From Tabrizicola sp. (GTDB taxonomy: Bacteria > Pseudomonadota > Alphaproteobacteria > Rhodobacterales > Rhodobacteraceae): a stretch of DNA of 64,000 nt. Both the position numbers and the translations under genes were made by a program. The notes beneath the pieces are model-generated. The model worked only from the letters and a program-made list of their open reading frames with translations. It made no database searches and was not told where the DNA came from. The stretch spans positions 186,001-250,000 of the forward strand of contig NZ_JAUCZH010000003.1 of NCBI RefSeq assembly GCF_030373185.1, given 5' to 3'. Positions 24,947-34,546 of the stretch are shown here, piece by piece (within the stretch, counting starts at the first letter, position 1; each line of letters starts with the position of its first letter).

Positions 24947-26269
24947 ATGGCCGGAATTCCGCACGACCATTACGAACCCAAGACCGGTGGTGAAAAGTGG
25001 CTGCACAAGCGGCTGCCCATCGTCGCTCTGCTTTACGACACCATCATGATCCCCACGCCCAAGAACCTGAACTGGATGTGGATCTGGGGCATCGTCCTGA
25101 CGTTCTGTCTGGCGCTTCAGATCATCACCGGGATCATTCTGGCGATGCACTACACACCGCAGGTCGACATGGCCTTCGCGTCGGTCGAGCATATCATGCG
25201 CAACGTGAACGGCGGTTACTTCATCCGCTACCTGCACATGAACGGTGCCTCGCTGTTCTTCTTTGCGGTCTACCTGCACATCTTCCGCGGCCTCTACTAC
25301 GGCAGCTACAAGGCCCCGCGTGAGATCACCTGGATCATCGGCATGATCATCTACCTTCTGATGATGGGAACGGCCTTCATGGGCTATGTTCTGCCTTGGG
25401 GTCAGATGTCGTTCTGGGGCGCGACCGTGATCACCGGCCTGTTCGGTGCCATTCCCGGTATCGGCGAGCCGATCCAGACCTGGCTCTTGGGCGGCCCGGC
25501 GGTGGACAACGCCACGCTGAACCGCTTCTTCTCGCTGCACTATCTGCTGCCATTCGTTATTGCGGCGCTGGTTGCGGTGCATATCTGGGCCTTCCACACC
25601 ACCGGCAACAACAACCCGACCGGGGTTGAAGTGCGCCGCGGGTCGAAGGACGAGGCAAACCGCGATACCGTGTCGTTCTGGCCCTACTTCGTGATCAAGG
25701 ATCTCTTTGCGCTGGCCGTGATCCTGGCTGTGTTCTTTGCAATTGTCGGCTTCATGCCCAACTATCTGGGCCACCCCGACAACTACATCGAGGCAAACGC
25801 GCTTTCGACGCCTGCGCACATCGTGCCGGAATGGTACTTCCTGCCGTTCTACGCAATCCTGCGCGCCTTTACCGGCGATGTCTGGGTGGTGATCGCGGCG
25901 GAATGGCTGTCCTTCGGGATCATCGACGCCAAGTTCTTCGGCGTGCTGGCGATGTTTGGCGCGATTGCGGTCATGGCGCTTGCGCCGTGGCTGGATACTT
26001 CCTCGGTGCGGTCGGGCCGGTATCGCCCGATGTTCAAGTGGTGGTTCGCGCTGCTGGTTGTCGACTTCATCGTCCTGATGTGGGCGGGGGCGATGCCGGC
26101 CGAAGAGCCCTATGCCACGATCTCGCTGATCGCCTCGGCTTACTGGTTTGCGTATTTCCTTGTCATCCTGCCGCTTCTGGGCGTGATCGAGAAGCCGCTG
26201 CCGCAACCCGCGACGATCGAAGAAGACTTCAACGCCCACTATGGCCCCAAAGCCCACCCGGCCGAGTGA
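24947..26269 (+). CDS. petB: Cytochrome b subunit of the bc1 complex
   Basis: A 440-residue, eight-helix cytochrome b that carries both hemes and the quinol oxidation and quinone reduction sites. The heme-ligand histidines lie in helices B and D ([42 protein letters not shown]). The Qo-site PEWY motif is in [17 protein letters not shown] longer C-terminal tail than in mitochondrial cytochrome b is normal for this family. GGAAG site upstream. Confidence 0.98.
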   Translation: MAGIPHDHYEPKTGGEKWLHKRLPIVALLYDTIMIPTPKNLNWMWIWGIVLTFCLALQIITGIILAMHYTPQVDMAFASVEHIMRNVNGGYFIRYLHMNGASLFFFAVYLHIFRGLYYGSYKAPREITWIIGMIIYLLMMGTAFMGYVLPWGQMSFWGATVITGLFGAIPGIGEPIQTWLLGGPAVDNATLNRFFSLHYLLPFVIAALVAVHIWAFHTTGNNNPTGVEVRRGSKDEANRDTVSFWPYFVIKDLFALAVILAVFFAIVGFMPNYLGHPDNYIEANALSTPAHIVPEWYFLPFYAILRAFTGDVWVVIAAEWLSFGIIDAKFFGVLAMFGAIAVMALAPWLDTSSVRSGRYRPMFKWWFALLVVDFIVLMWAGAMPAEEPYATISLIASAYWFAYFLVILPLLGVIEKPLPQPATIEEDFNAHYGPKAHPAE

Positions 26270-26283
26270 GAAGGAAACTGAAA

Positions 26284-27072
26284 ATGTTCAGGAAAATCGC
26301 ACTCACCGCCGCAGCGGCGCTGGTTGTCTCGGTCGGGGCCGTGAACGCGGCTGGCGAAAGCGGCGTGATCACGGATGTCGACTTTGCCCATGAAGGGCCG
26401 TTCGGCAAGTTTGACCAGTTCCAGCTGCAACGCGGCCTTCAGGTCTATACCGAGGTTTGCGCCGCTTGCCACGGATTGCGCTATGTCCCGTTCCGCACGC
26501 TTTCCGATGAGGGCGGGCCGATGTTGCCGGAAGATCAGGTCCGCGCCTATGCGGCCCAGTTCTCGGTCACTGACCGGGAAACCGGCGAAGATCGTGACGG
26601 GATTCCGACCGATCACTTCCCGCAGTCTGGTCTGGAAAACGCGCCGGACCTCAGCCTGATGGCGAAGGCCCGCGCCGGGTTCCACGGTCCCTATGGCACC
26701 GGCATCAACCAGATGTTCCGCGGAATGGGCGGGCCGGAATACATGTACTCGCTTCTCACCGGCTATACCGGTGAGGAAAAGGAAGAGTTCGGGTCGTTCT
26801 TCTATGAAAACACCGCCTTCCCGGGCGGATGGATCGCCATGTCGCAGCCCTTGTATGACGATCAGGTGACCTATGCCGATGGCACGCCAGCCACGATCTC
26901 GCAGATGTCGCAAGACGTGGCCTCGTTCCTGATGTGGGCCGCAGAGCCGAAGCTGATGGCGCGGAAGGAAGCGGGCTTTGTCAGTGTGATCTTCCTGATC
27001 ATCCTGTCGACCCTGCTTTACCTGACGAACAAGCGTATCTGGGCCGGGCTCAAAGGCAAGAAAACCGCCTGA
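26284..27072 (+). CDS. petC: Cytochrome c1 subunit of the bc1 complex
   Basis: A 262-residue c-type cytochrome: cleavable signal peptide ([22 protein letters not shown]), heme site CAACHGLRY, axial Met probably in the later GWIAMSQPL region, and a C-terminal membrane anchor ([15 protein letters not shown]) followed by lysines. It accepts electrons from the Rieske protein and passes them to cytochrome c2/cy. It is the last gene of the operon, with a bidirectional terminator 22 bases after the stop. ATG 26284 has an AAGGA site; the frame is open upstream inside petB. Confidence 0.97.
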   Translation: MFRKIALTAAAALVVSVGAVNAAGESGVITDVDFAHEGPFGKFDQFQLQRGLQVYTEVCAACHGLRYVPFRTLSDEGGPMLPEDQVRAYAAQFSVTDRETGEDRDGIPTDHFPQSGLENAPDLSLMAKARAGFHGPYGTGINQMFRGMGGPEYMYSLLTGYTGEEKEEFGSFFYENTAFPGGWIAMSQPLYDDQVTYADGTPATISQMSQDVASFLMWAAEPKLMARKEAGFVSVIFLIILSTLLYLTNKRIWAGLKGKKTA

Positions 27073-27093
27073 TCATGCCATGCTGAATGACTG

Positions 27094-27121
27094 AAAAGCC
27101 CCGCCCCTTGGCGGGGCTTTT
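27094..27121. terminator. Bidirectional terminator between petC and thiQ
   Basis: A perfect inverted repeat (AAAAGCCCCGCC and GGCGGGGCTTTT) that gives a T-run in both directions. It serves the convergent petABC and thiBPQ operons and touches the last base of the thiQ stop codon. Confidence 0.9.
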
Positions 27122-27834
27122 CATTTGGGGCCAAGATAGGCGCGCAGGGAAGGGGGCGGGTCTGCAAGCAGCCGGGCGGCATCGGCTGGCGGCTGGACCA
27201 CCCCATCTGCGATGAAGGCAATGTCACCACCCAGGGCGCGGGCATCTTCGGGATCATGCGTCACCATCAGGACGGTCGCGCCGGTTTCGGCGGCCACCTC
27301 GCGGACAAGATCCAGCATCTCGCGGCGCAGCGCCGGGCCAAGGGCGGCGAAGGGTTCGTCCAGAAGCAGGATCGGCCGGGCGCGCAAGAGCGCGCGGGCA
27401 AGGGCGGCACGGCTGGCCTGCCCACCGGAAAGCTGTGCAGGGCGGCGCGCGCCAAGGCCTTGCAGGCCGGTGCGGGCAAGGGCTGCCTCGACAAGGGCGC
27501 GGTCTTCAGGCGAGAGCTTGAGGTCCGGGCGCAGGCCAAGGCCAAGGTTCTGCGCGATGGTCAGGTGCGGAAACAGGTTCTGGTCCTGAAACAGGATCGT
27601 GACCGGGCGCTCCCCCGGAGGGGTTGCGGCAAGATCCTGGCCCTGCCAGCTCACCGCACCTTCTGCGGGTGCCAGAAACCCCGCGATTGCGGAAAGAAGC
27701 GTCGATTTCCCGGCCCCGGACGGCCCCATGACCGCGATCCGCTGGCCGGGCCTGGCGGACCAGTTGGCGGTCAACCGGAAGTCGCCTTGCGTCAGGATCA
27801 GGTGGTCAAGCTGAAGCACGGCGGCCCCCGGCAT
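27121..27834 (-). CDS. thiQ: Thiamine ABC transporter ATP-binding protein
   Basis: A 237-residue ATPase with Walker A GPSGAGKST, signature LSGGQASRAALARAL, Walker B ILLLDEPFAALG and switch His in MVTHDPED. ATG 27834 overlaps the permease end by 29 bases; GTG 27819 is a possible later start. It powers uptake of thiamine or thiamine phosphates through ThiP. Assignment to thiamine rests on the adjacent binding protein and the TPP riboswitch. Confidence 0.9.
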   Translation of the reverse strand: MPGAAVLQLDHLILTQGDFRLTANWSARPGQRIAVMGPSGAGKSTLLSAIAGFLAPAEGAVSWQGQDLAATPPGERPVTILFQDQNLFPHLTIAQNLGLGLRPDLKLSPEDRALVEAALARTGLQGLGARRPAQLSGGQASRAALARALLRARPILLLDEPFAALGPALRREMLDLVREVAAETGATVLMVTHDPEDARALGGDIAFIADGVVQPPADAARLLADPPPSLRAYLGPK

Positions 27835-29350
27835 CAAAGGCCCAGAACAGGGCGAAGGACAGGCTGACAAGCACCAGCGCCGCCGAGGCCGCAGCCTCCA
27901 TCCGGTAGGCGCCGGTCAGTTGCTGGACGACAAGCGGCAGGGTGGCCTGCCGTTCCCCGGCAAACAGGGTGATGACACCAAGATCGCCCATCGACAGGGC
28001 CGCTGCCACCCCGGCACCAAACCCAAGCGGGCGGGCAAGGCGCGGCAGGATCAGCCAGCGCAACCGCGCCCGGCCGGTCAGGGAAAGGCTGTCGGCCAGA
28101 CGGCCATAGCCAGCATGCAGCGCCTGCGCCTCGGGCAAGAGGATGCGGTATAGGTAGGGCAGCGTCAGCGCGGTGTTGACAAGGATGGTCACCGGCAGCG
28201 CCACCGACATGGGCGAGGTGAAGGGCTGCACGATCAGGAACAGCCCGGTCCCCAGCACAAGGCCAGAGGTGGCAAGGGGCAGGGTGGCCGCCGCCTCGAT
28301 CGTCGGCTGCGGGCGGCGCGCCACCGCCAGCGCAAGGGTCAGGGCCGTGGCCGTGGCGATACAGGCGGAAACAAGGGCCACCACGATCGACCGGCCCGCC
28401 GCTGGCAGCACGGATGCGGGCAGGTCGGCAAGGCCGGGCATCCCGCGCAGGATCACGGCCATGAGCGGCAGGATCAGGAACAGCGCGGCGGCCAGAAGGG
28501 CAAGGATATCCCCCTCCCGACGCCAGCCAGCCGGGGCGGGAAGCTGAATATCGCGGTCAAGCCCGGTGCCAAACCCGGCCGGGCGCACGACGACCCATGC
28601 CACCAGCGCCGCCACGGCGCAGATTGCCACCTGCACCCCCGCCAGCCCCGCCGCGCGCGACAGGTCGAAATCGAACCGCACGGCCTGATAGATCGCAAGC
28701 TCGATCGTGGTGGCCCCTGGCCCGCCGCCAAGGGTCAGGACCACGGCAAAACTGGTCAGGCAGATGATCAGGATCACCAGCACCACACCGGGCAGCACCT
28801 CGCGCAGCATCGGGCGTTCAAGATGGCGGAAGGTTTCCGCCGGGCCAAAGCCCAGCGACCCCGCAAGGCGGATACGCTCGGCCGGGATGGCAAGCCAGCC
28901 TTGCAGGATCATCCGGGTGGCAAGGGGCAGGTTCAGGAAGACATGGGCGAGAAGCACGCCTTGCAGCCCGTAGATCGGGACGACAGGCAGGCCTAGGCTG
29001 GCAAGTGTCTGGTTCAAAAGGCCGGCGCGGCCAAAGATGGCCAGAAGGCCAATCACCGCCACAACGGCAGGCAAAAGGAACGGCGCGCCCATCAGGGTGA
29101 TCAGAAACCCCCGCCCGGGAAAGCGGCGGCGCGCAAGCGCCCGGGCCACGGGAATGGCCAAGAGGGTCGAGATCAGCGCCGACAGGACAGCCTGCATCAC
29201 AGTGAACCGCACCGCCGCCCAATCGGCCGGGCCAAGCGACAGCCCGGCCCCCCGCGCCGCCACAGCGACAAGTGGGCCTGCGACCAGCGCCAGCAGCAAG
29301 GCTGCCAGCGCCAGCGCGGTCAGGTTCAGCGGGCGAGCGCGGCTTGCCAT
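27806..29350 (-). CDS. thiP: Thiamine ABC transporter permease
   Basis: A 514-residue permease with two fused transmembrane halves of about six helices each, as usual for ThiP. Each half has an EAA-type loop (half 1 near YGLQGVLLAHVFLNLPLATRM, half 2 near LRWLILPRLARPLGFG). Its start overlaps the ThiB stop by 25 bases, so the operon is translationally coupled. Confidence 0.92.
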   Translation of the reverse strand: MASRARPLNLTALALAALLLALVAGPLVAVAARGAGLSLGPADWAAVRFTVMQAVLSALISTLLAIPVARALARRRFPGRGFLITLMGAPFLLPAVVAVIGLLAIFGRAGLLNQTLASLGLPVVPIYGLQGVLLAHVFLNLPLATRMILQGWLAIPAERIRLAGSLGFGPAETFRHLERPMLREVLPGVVLVILIICLTSFAVVLTLGGGPGATTIELAIYQAVRFDFDLSRAAGLAGVQVAICAVAALVAWVVVRPAGFGTGLDRDIQLPAPAGWRREGDILALLAAALFLILPLMAVILRGMPGLADLPASVLPAAGRSIVVALVSACIATATALTLALAVARRPQPTIEAAATLPLATSGLVLGTGLFLIVQPFTSPMSVALPVTILVNTALTLPYLYRILLPEAQALHAGYGRLADSLSLTGRARLRWLILPRLARPLGFGAGVAAALSMGDLGVITLFAGERQATLPLVVQQLTGAYRMEAAASAALVLVSLSFALFWAFDAGGRRASA

Positions 29351-30309
29351 TCGGCCAGTGCCGCATCACGCGCGGATTGAGCCTCGTCGGCGGGCAGGAG
29401 CAGCGAGACCGCCGGGCGGAAGGCATCAAACCCTTCGGGCAGGCCCGCAGCCGGGGTGACAGCTGGATACATCCAGTTCGTTTGCGGAATGGCCGACTGG
29501 AAGGCATCGGTCAGCATGAAGGCAAGGAACTGATCCGCAAGATCGGTTTGATCGCTGGCGGCAAGTTTTCCGGCAACCTCGATCTGCATGTAATGGCCTT
29601 CATCGAACAGGGCGGCGGCCTTGGTGTCGTCACCCTCGGCAATCAGATGGTAGGCGGGCGAGGTGGTGTAGGACAGCACCATATCCGCCTCGCCTTCCAG
29701 AAAGAGGCCGTAAGCCTCGGACCAGCCGGGGGTGACGGTGACGATATTGTCAGCCAGCGCCGCCCAGATATCTGCGGCGCGGTCGCCGTGGGCGGCTTTC
29801 ACCCACATCAGGAGGCCAAGCCCGGGGGTGGATGACCGGGGGTCCTGAATGACGATCTTCAGATCAGAGGCGGCAAGGGCGTCAAAGGACGTGGGCGCTT
29901 CGGGCAGTTTGGTGCGGTCATGGACAAAGGCGAACCAGCCCCAGTCAAACGGCAGGAACAGCGGGTCGTCAAAGGCTACGGGCAGGGTGGTCGTGGCCGA
30001 AACGCCATGCGGAGCGAAAAGGCCGGTCGCGGCGGCAGCGGCGATCAGGTTGGTATCAAGGCCAAGGACGATATCAGCCTCGGACGCGGCCCCTTCAAGC
30101 TGGACGCGGGCCAGAAGCGATGCGCCGTCGCCCGCAGGCACAAAGCGCAGGTCGCAGGCACAACTCGCCTCGAACGCTGCCTCGATGGCCGGGCCGGGCC
30201 CCCATTCCGAGGTGAAGCTGTCATAGGTCAGCACAGTCAGGACGGGTGTTTCCGCCAGCGCCGGGATGGCGATGACAGTCAGGCCCGCAGCAAGGAGTTT
30301 GGCTTTCAT
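29326..30309 (-). CDS. thiB: Thiamine-binding periplasmic protein
   Basis: A 327-residue type II binding protein with a signal peptide (MKAKLLAAGLTVIAIPALA, cleavage before ETPVLTV). YDSFTSEWGPGPAIEAAFEA and the aromatic FDWGWFAFVHD and QTNWMYPAV stretches match thiamine-binding proteins. ATG 30309 has GGAGAG upstream, which itself lies in a stem linked to the riboswitch; four residues further upstream is an alternative start without such a site. Confidence 0.92.
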   Translation of the reverse strand: MKAKLLAAGLTVIAIPALAETPVLTVLTYDSFTSEWGPGPAIEAAFEASCACDLRFVPAGDGASLLARVQLEGAASEADIVLGLDTNLIAAAAATGLFAPHGVSATTTLPVAFDDPLFLPFDWGWFAFVHDRTKLPEAPTSFDALAASDLKIVIQDPRSSTPGLGLLMWVKAAHGDRAADIWAALADNIVTVTPGWSEAYGLFLEGEADMVLSYTTSPAYHLIAEGDDTKAAALFDEGHYMQIEVAGKLAASDQTDLADQFLAFMLTDAFQSAIPQTNWMYPAVTPAAGLPEGFDAFRPAVSLLLPADEAQSARDAALAEWQAALAR

Positions 30310-30355
30310 CAGTCTCTCCATGATGCGACGGAATGGTCGGGGATGGAGAACCCAT

Positions 30356-30452
30356 GCACCTTCCCTCCGCCGGTATGATCCGGTTCAGGTTCGACGGGTT
30401 CGCTTTCGCATCTCAGCCGGCAGACAACATGTCCTTGGCACCCCGAGGTGAG
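30356..30452 (-). promoter_or_regulatory. TPP riboswitch (THI element)
   Basis: On the minus strand the conserved parts appear in order: CTCGGGGTGCC, GGCTGAGATG, ACCCGTCGAACCTGAACC, GGATCATACCGG, and CGGAGGGAAGGTG closing P1. It lies 47 bases upstream of the thiB ATG. Downstream, ATGGAGA at the thiB ribosome site (30315-30321) can pair with TCTCCAT next to the aptamer (30343-30349), which suggests control of translation start. Confidence 0.93.
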
Positions 30453-30493
30453 GGTGAAGATACGGCAATGCACGGCAGGTGCAAGAGGGGGGG

Positions 30494-32284
30494 CTAGCTG
30501 CGCCGCAGGAAGAACGACCCGCCCGCCTCGCCGGCGGGATCCTCGGCAAAGCCGAGCGGCGAAAGCACCGGCGTCAGTTTCGCCCGCGCGCCCGCAAGCT
30601 CGGACGGCTCAAGGAAAGGCACAAGGATGCGCTGGACGCTGGCAAGACGGGGTTCGCTGAACGCGTCACCTGACAGCAAGGGGCCGGAAATGCGGATGAC
30701 CTCGGGCCTTGTGGCGGCCAGCAGCCTTTCAAGCCCGGACCAGAGCCCGTCCGGGTTCAGGGTGCTGCGCGACCAGGTCAGATCTGCGGGATTGCCAAGG
30801 TTCAGCGCGGCGATCCGGCGGGAAAAGGTGACAAGCGACGGCCGCTCTTCGTGCAGCGTGACCCGCAGGTCCGGCAGGTTGGCCTTGGCGCGCAAGGCGG
30901 TGAAACCGATGCCGCAATCAAGATCAAGAAGGCTGGCCGACCCGGACAGAAAGCCTGCAATGTTGCGGCAATGCCTTCGGTCATACTTTCCGGCCTTCAG
31001 GACATCGATCGAGGCTGGGGTGAAGACACGGGGGTCAAGCGGCACCTTCAGGCCCTGATTTTCCACCACCTCGACGGGAATGTCGGCGGAAAGATCTGCC
31101 GAGCCGCTGACATAGGGTGACGCGAAGGCCGACCCCCAGCCGGGTGGCGGCGGGGTGCGCCGGTCTTCCGCCGGCGCCGCGGTGCCGCGCTGCTCCAGCT
31201 TGGTCTGGACAGCCTTGATCGCCTCACGGTCGCGCGGCTTTGGCGGCTTGGCGACCACCTGATTGATCGGCACATCCGACGCGGCGGTCAGCGAGTCCGC
31301 AAGCGACTTGAACGCTTCCGTCGGGCGCAGATCGGCCAGACGCGCCTCGACCCGGGCATGTGCGGCCTCGTGCAGGCGGCGCACCTCGTCATCCTTCAGA
31401 AGCTCGGCGATGATCTCGTCGCGGCGGTCCCTATGGCGGGCGACCTTCAGATCTTCCACCTCATTGCGGTCCTGCAAGGACCAGTATTCGGAATTGTACT
31501 TGTCCTTCTTGAGGTTCACATTGCCGCGCAGCTTGCGCAGGGCATAGGCGTCCATTGACTTGATCGCGTAGTGATTGACCTGCCCCCAGTCGAAGCCCAC
31601 CGTGCGGCGGATCGACCGCCAGCCGCGCAGCTTGAACCATTCTTCCAGCGGCCGCCCCGACCCGTTCACCCAAAGCACGCTGGCCGGGTAATCGGTGTCC
31701 TTGTGCTGTGACTTGATGATCGGCCGATGCACGCCGGGCCGCAGATACTTGGGGTCATAGCGAAACAGGGTCTTGGTCCCCCAGCCCATGAACCATGATT
31801 CCGGCGCGGCGCTGGTGAACTGGTCGGTGACGGGAGCCCGGCTCCAGTCGCGGATCCTGGCCGATCCGAAGACCCGCCATGTCATGACCATGGCCTGCGC
31901 GTTCATCGCGTTCAGATCCCCGACCAGCCCGTCGAGCGTGCCAGAGGGATGGTTGACCACCATGAATTCGTCGGCATCAAGAATCAGAACCCAGTCGGAG
32001 GCGCGGACCAGCGGATCGTCTGCCGCGTGCTTGAGCATGGAAGGCTGCGGTTTGATCCCTTCGGGGATCGCGTTGACGCGGTGATAGACGCCGATATCCA
32101 TCGCCTCCAGCCGCTGAAGCAGGGTATCGGTGCCATCGGTGCAGTCATTGGTGTAAACGATGACCTGCGTGAAGCCGACCGCCAGATGATGCGCGACCCA
32201 TTCCACCACGAAGGGACATTCGTCCTTCATGGTGGACAAGGCCAGCAACGTCCCGTGCGGGCTGGTCTGCTTTGCGAAAGCCAT
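30494..32284 (-). CDS. Glycosyltransferase fused to a methyltransferase-like domain
   Basis: A 596-residue protein. Residues about 10-260 are a GT-A fold (LLALSTMKDECPFVVEWVAHHLAVGF; sugar-nucleotide DxD at Asp103/Asp105 in LILDADEFMVV). It resembles the DUF23/GT92-like transferases of alphaproteobacteria. Residues about 290-400 are charged and probably helical linker. Residues about 430-596 contain LLDLDCGIGFTALRAKA, a degenerate methyltransferase motif I, and end as a Rossmann-like domain. ATG 32284 lies eight bases past the upstream transferase stop. The acceptor is unknown; a cell-surface glycan is likely. Confidence 0.8.
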   Translation of the reverse strand: MAFAKQTSPHGTLLALSTMKDECPFVVEWVAHHLAVGFTQVIVYTNDCTDGTDTLLQRLEAMDIGVYHRVNAIPEGIKPQPSMLKHAADDPLVRASDWVLILDADEFMVVNHPSGTLDGLVGDLNAMNAQAMVMTWRVFGSARIRDWSRAPVTDQFTSAAPESWFMGWGTKTLFRYDPKYLRPGVHRPIIKSQHKDTDYPASVLWVNGSGRPLEEWFKLRGWRSIRRTVGFDWGQVNHYAIKSMDAYALRKLRGNVNLKKDKYNSEYWSLQDRNEVEDLKVARHRDRRDEIIAELLKDDEVRRLHEAAHARVEARLADLRPTEAFKSLADSLTAASDVPINQVVAKPPKPRDREAIKAVQTKLEQRGTAAPAEDRRTPPPPGWGSAFASPYVSGSADLSADIPVEVVENQGLKVPLDPRVFTPASIDVLKAGKYDRRHCRNIAGFLSGSASLLDLDCGIGFTALRAKANLPDLRVTLHEERPSLVTFSRRIAALNLGNPADLTWSRSTLNPDGLWSGLERLLAATRPEVIRISGPLLSGDAFSEPRLASVQRILVPFLEPSELAGARAKLTPVLSPLGFAEDPAGEAGGSFFLRRS

Positions 32285-32292
32285 CGCCCGGG

Positions 32293-33105
32293 CTACTCTT
32301 CCAGCGCCGCAGAGGGGTCGATCTCCAGCTTCTCGCACATGCGGTCGGCATAGCTGCCCTTGAGCGGAGCATTCTTGCGCCACCACGGCCGGGTGCCATT
32401 GGTGTAAAGATGGACCGACAGCGTCCGGTCGGTGAAATGCCCTTCGACGTTGCAATGCGGGTCGTAGAACACGTCATTCAGCTGGAACGGCACCGGATAC
32501 AGCGTCTCGGGCGGCATCGCCTTTTCAAAATCGCCGGTCTTCTGCGCGAAATGGGTAAAGGCCTGCGGACCAAAGGCGGTGCGTTCAGTCTGGTAGATGC
32601 GCACGGCCTTTGGCAGCGACGAAGGCAACTTGTCCATCTTGCGCTTCTGCTTGTTGCCCCACCATGCGGGATAGTCCGGCAGGTTGTCGTAGTAATTCAG
32701 CAACTCATCCATAAGCCGCCCGGTCTGCGGGATCGCCACCACGCCGCAGTTCAAGGCGCCCCGCATGCCGTGGCCTGCATAGATATGTTCCTGATCCTCG
32801 GGGAAGGGCCGGTGGCAGAAGGCATCACAGTCAATCCAGATCGCGCCGGTCTTCTGGATCATCTTGTAGCGAAACACGTTCGACAGGAACGAGGCCGAGG
32901 TTTCGGCCACGATGTCCCGGTTGATCTCCATGATCTCGGAGGCAGGGCGAACCTCGACCCCCGCCGGCACGTTCCTGACCGTATCGGTGCAGTAAAGTGT
33001 CACCGGATGGCCCTGCACCAGATGCGATTTCAGGCAAAGCTGGTTGAGGTAATGCAAGGTCTCGCCGATCCAGAGCGAGGCGACAGGGCGGCGGGTCAGG
33101 TTCAT
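32293..33105 (-). CDS. Glycosyltransferase with DxD sugar-binding motif (GT32-like)
   Basis: A 270-residue cytoplasmic transferase: IWIDCDAFCHRPF gives the DxD at Asp92/Asp94. FLSNVFRYKMIQKTGAIWID is the helix preceding it in Och1/Gb3-type transferases. The ending contains SVHLYTNGTRPWW. AAAAGG precedes ATG 33105. It is co-transcribed with the fused transferase downstream. The sugar is unknown. Confidence 0.82.
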   Translation of the reverse strand: MNLTRRPVASLWIGETLHYLNQLCLKSHLVQGHPVTLYCTDTVRNVPAGVEVRPASEIMEINRDIVAETSASFLSNVFRYKMIQKTGAIWIDCDAFCHRPFPEDQEHIYAGHGMRGALNCGVVAIPQTGRLMDELLNYYDNLPDYPAWWGNKQKRKMDKLPSSLPKAVRIYQTERTAFGPQAFTHFAQKTGDFEKAMPPETLYPVPFQLNDVFYDPHCNVEGHFTDRTLSVHLYTNGTRPWWRKNAPLKGSYADRMCEKLEIDPSAALEE

Positions 33106-33344
33106 TCAGCGTGCCTTTTCATGGGCCTGTGGCAAAGACGGGCGATGCGGAGGGGAAAGTGGTCTGCACCGTCCGCCGATTTCCGGGCCGTGGCAGGCAA
33201 AGAGACGTGGCCGGTCATCGCGGGATCCTTGCAGGAGGCAGGCGGACGCTACCACGCGGCTTTGCGCCAGTTCAAGCCGGGCATCGGGACGGTGTGTCAG
33301 GTCATGAGCCCTATGTGCCATGCGGCCATGCCGGATTTCCCGGC

Positions 33345-34238
33345 TCATGCCGTGGGGGTATCCGGCCCGGCACTGCCTTCGGATGCCGCGTCAATCCGGG
33401 CGGCGGCGCGCATGATTTCCTCCAGCCGCGCGCGACTGAAGCCGGGAAACTCGGACTTCAGGATTTCGTCGACACTTCGGTGGCCGGCTGGCGTATCATA
33501 TTGAGGATCACCCTCGATCATCTTCCTGATGTGCCTCGATTGGCGCGCCCGCGTGTCGTTGCTCTCATGGGCGGTGTGCAGATAGGCATGACACAGCGGG
33601 TCCAGCAAGGATCTGTCATTCCGGTGCAATTCAAGGTGCTTGCCAACATAGGGAACCCTGAGTTGGCCCGGAACACCGATCCGGCAAAGGGCAATCGCGA
33701 TGTAGGGGGCATATTCCCGCATCAGATGGACCTTGTCATCCCAGTAACTGACATGAAGGCCACGCGGAAAAGACAGGATTCCCACATGCGGGGCAAGATC
33801 GCAGGCCGCCGCAATCCGGTCGATGACGCTTGCGCCAATGGCGTCATCATCATCCAGACGGAAATGCGCAGTCGCATATGTCAGTCCGGCCGTCTGCTGT
33901 TGCTGCCAGGGTTGGAAAGCGCGAACCACATAATCCACATCGCTGTAGACGATATCGATCTGTGGGATCCGTTCTACCGAGGCCGCAAGTCTTTGCTTGT
34001 AGACATCTGGCATGATTGTCGAAGCCAGCACGGCAATACGGAAATCCTTGTTTGTCTGCGCGGCAATTGAAGGAAGACAGATGTTCTCGAACAGATGGAA
34101 GCGCCGCTCCATCCTGACCGGATCATAAAGCTCTCTTGCGATTTCCGCCTGGTTTCCTGCCGTTCGGCTGGCCCGCGCGTCGCTTCGCCCGGCATAGGAA
34201 AATCTCATATAGCCAAAGACCCGCAAGCAAGACCCCAC
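33345..34238 (-). CDS. Putative rhamnosyltransferase-family glycosyltransferase
   Basis: A 297-residue protein with the family's opening pattern (GYMRFSYAGRSDAR, then RMERRFHLFENICLPSIAAQTNKDF) and a RLDDDDA metal motif at residues 128-133. The family name is a Pfam label; rhamnose specificity is unproven here. The start is GTG 34238, because family similarity begins at LRVFGYMRF; ATG 34208 is the first ATG. It lies 240 bases upstream of the next transferase on the same strand and may be in the same operon. Confidence 0.78.
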   Translation of the reverse strand: MGSCLRVFGYMRFSYAGRSDARASRTAGNQAEIARELYDPVRMERRFHLFENICLPSIAAQTNKDFRIAVLASTIMPDVYKQRLAASVERIPQIDIVYSDVDYVVRAFQPWQQQQTAGLTYATAHFRLDDDDAIGASVIDRIAAACDLAPHVGILSFPRGLHVSYWDDKVHLMREYAPYIAIALCRIGVPGQLRVPYVGKHLELHRNDRSLLDPLCHAYLHTAHESNDTRARQSRHIRKMIEGDPQYDTPAGHRSVDEILKSEFPGFSRARLEEIMRAAARIDAASEGSAGPDTPTA

Positions 34239-34377
34239 TGCCGGATGAACGGAAAAGCGATATCAGGCGGGGGAACCCAAGTAAATCCGCCACTTGCGAG
34301 GGGGCGCCGTCAGCGCTGTCCTGCGCTGCCGGTCCCATGCCGCCGACACTGATGAAGCATGGAGTTTCCAGAGAAGG

Positions 34378-34453
34378 TGGTGCCGCTGAAGGGACTCGAA
34401 CCCCCGACCCCATCATTACGAATGACGTGCTCTACCAGCTGAGCTACAGCGGC
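34378..34453 (-). tRNA. tRNA-Thr (CGT)
   Basis: On the minus strand: acceptor arms GCCGCTG and CAGCGGC, D-arm TAGCTCAGCTGGTAGAGC, anticodon loop TTCGTAA with CGT, T-loop GGTTCGAGTCC, and an encoded CCA at 34378-34380. Confidence 0.95.
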
Positions 34454-34546
34454 CTTCTTCTCTTGCGCAGGTGAACCTGCCACTGACGGACGCCGGTCCG
34501 GCAATGTGGGCAGGCTATTAGCACCGCCCAACTGCGGTGTGTAGCC

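Noticed and set aside
24836-26257. A 473-codon minus-strand frame opposite petB
   Set aside because: It is antisense to cytochrome b, with His/Arg/Asp-rich composition typical of shadow frames.
33106-33344. Possible small gene between two glycosyltransferase genes
   Set aside because: No frame has a ribosome site or protein-like composition; probably only a promoter region.
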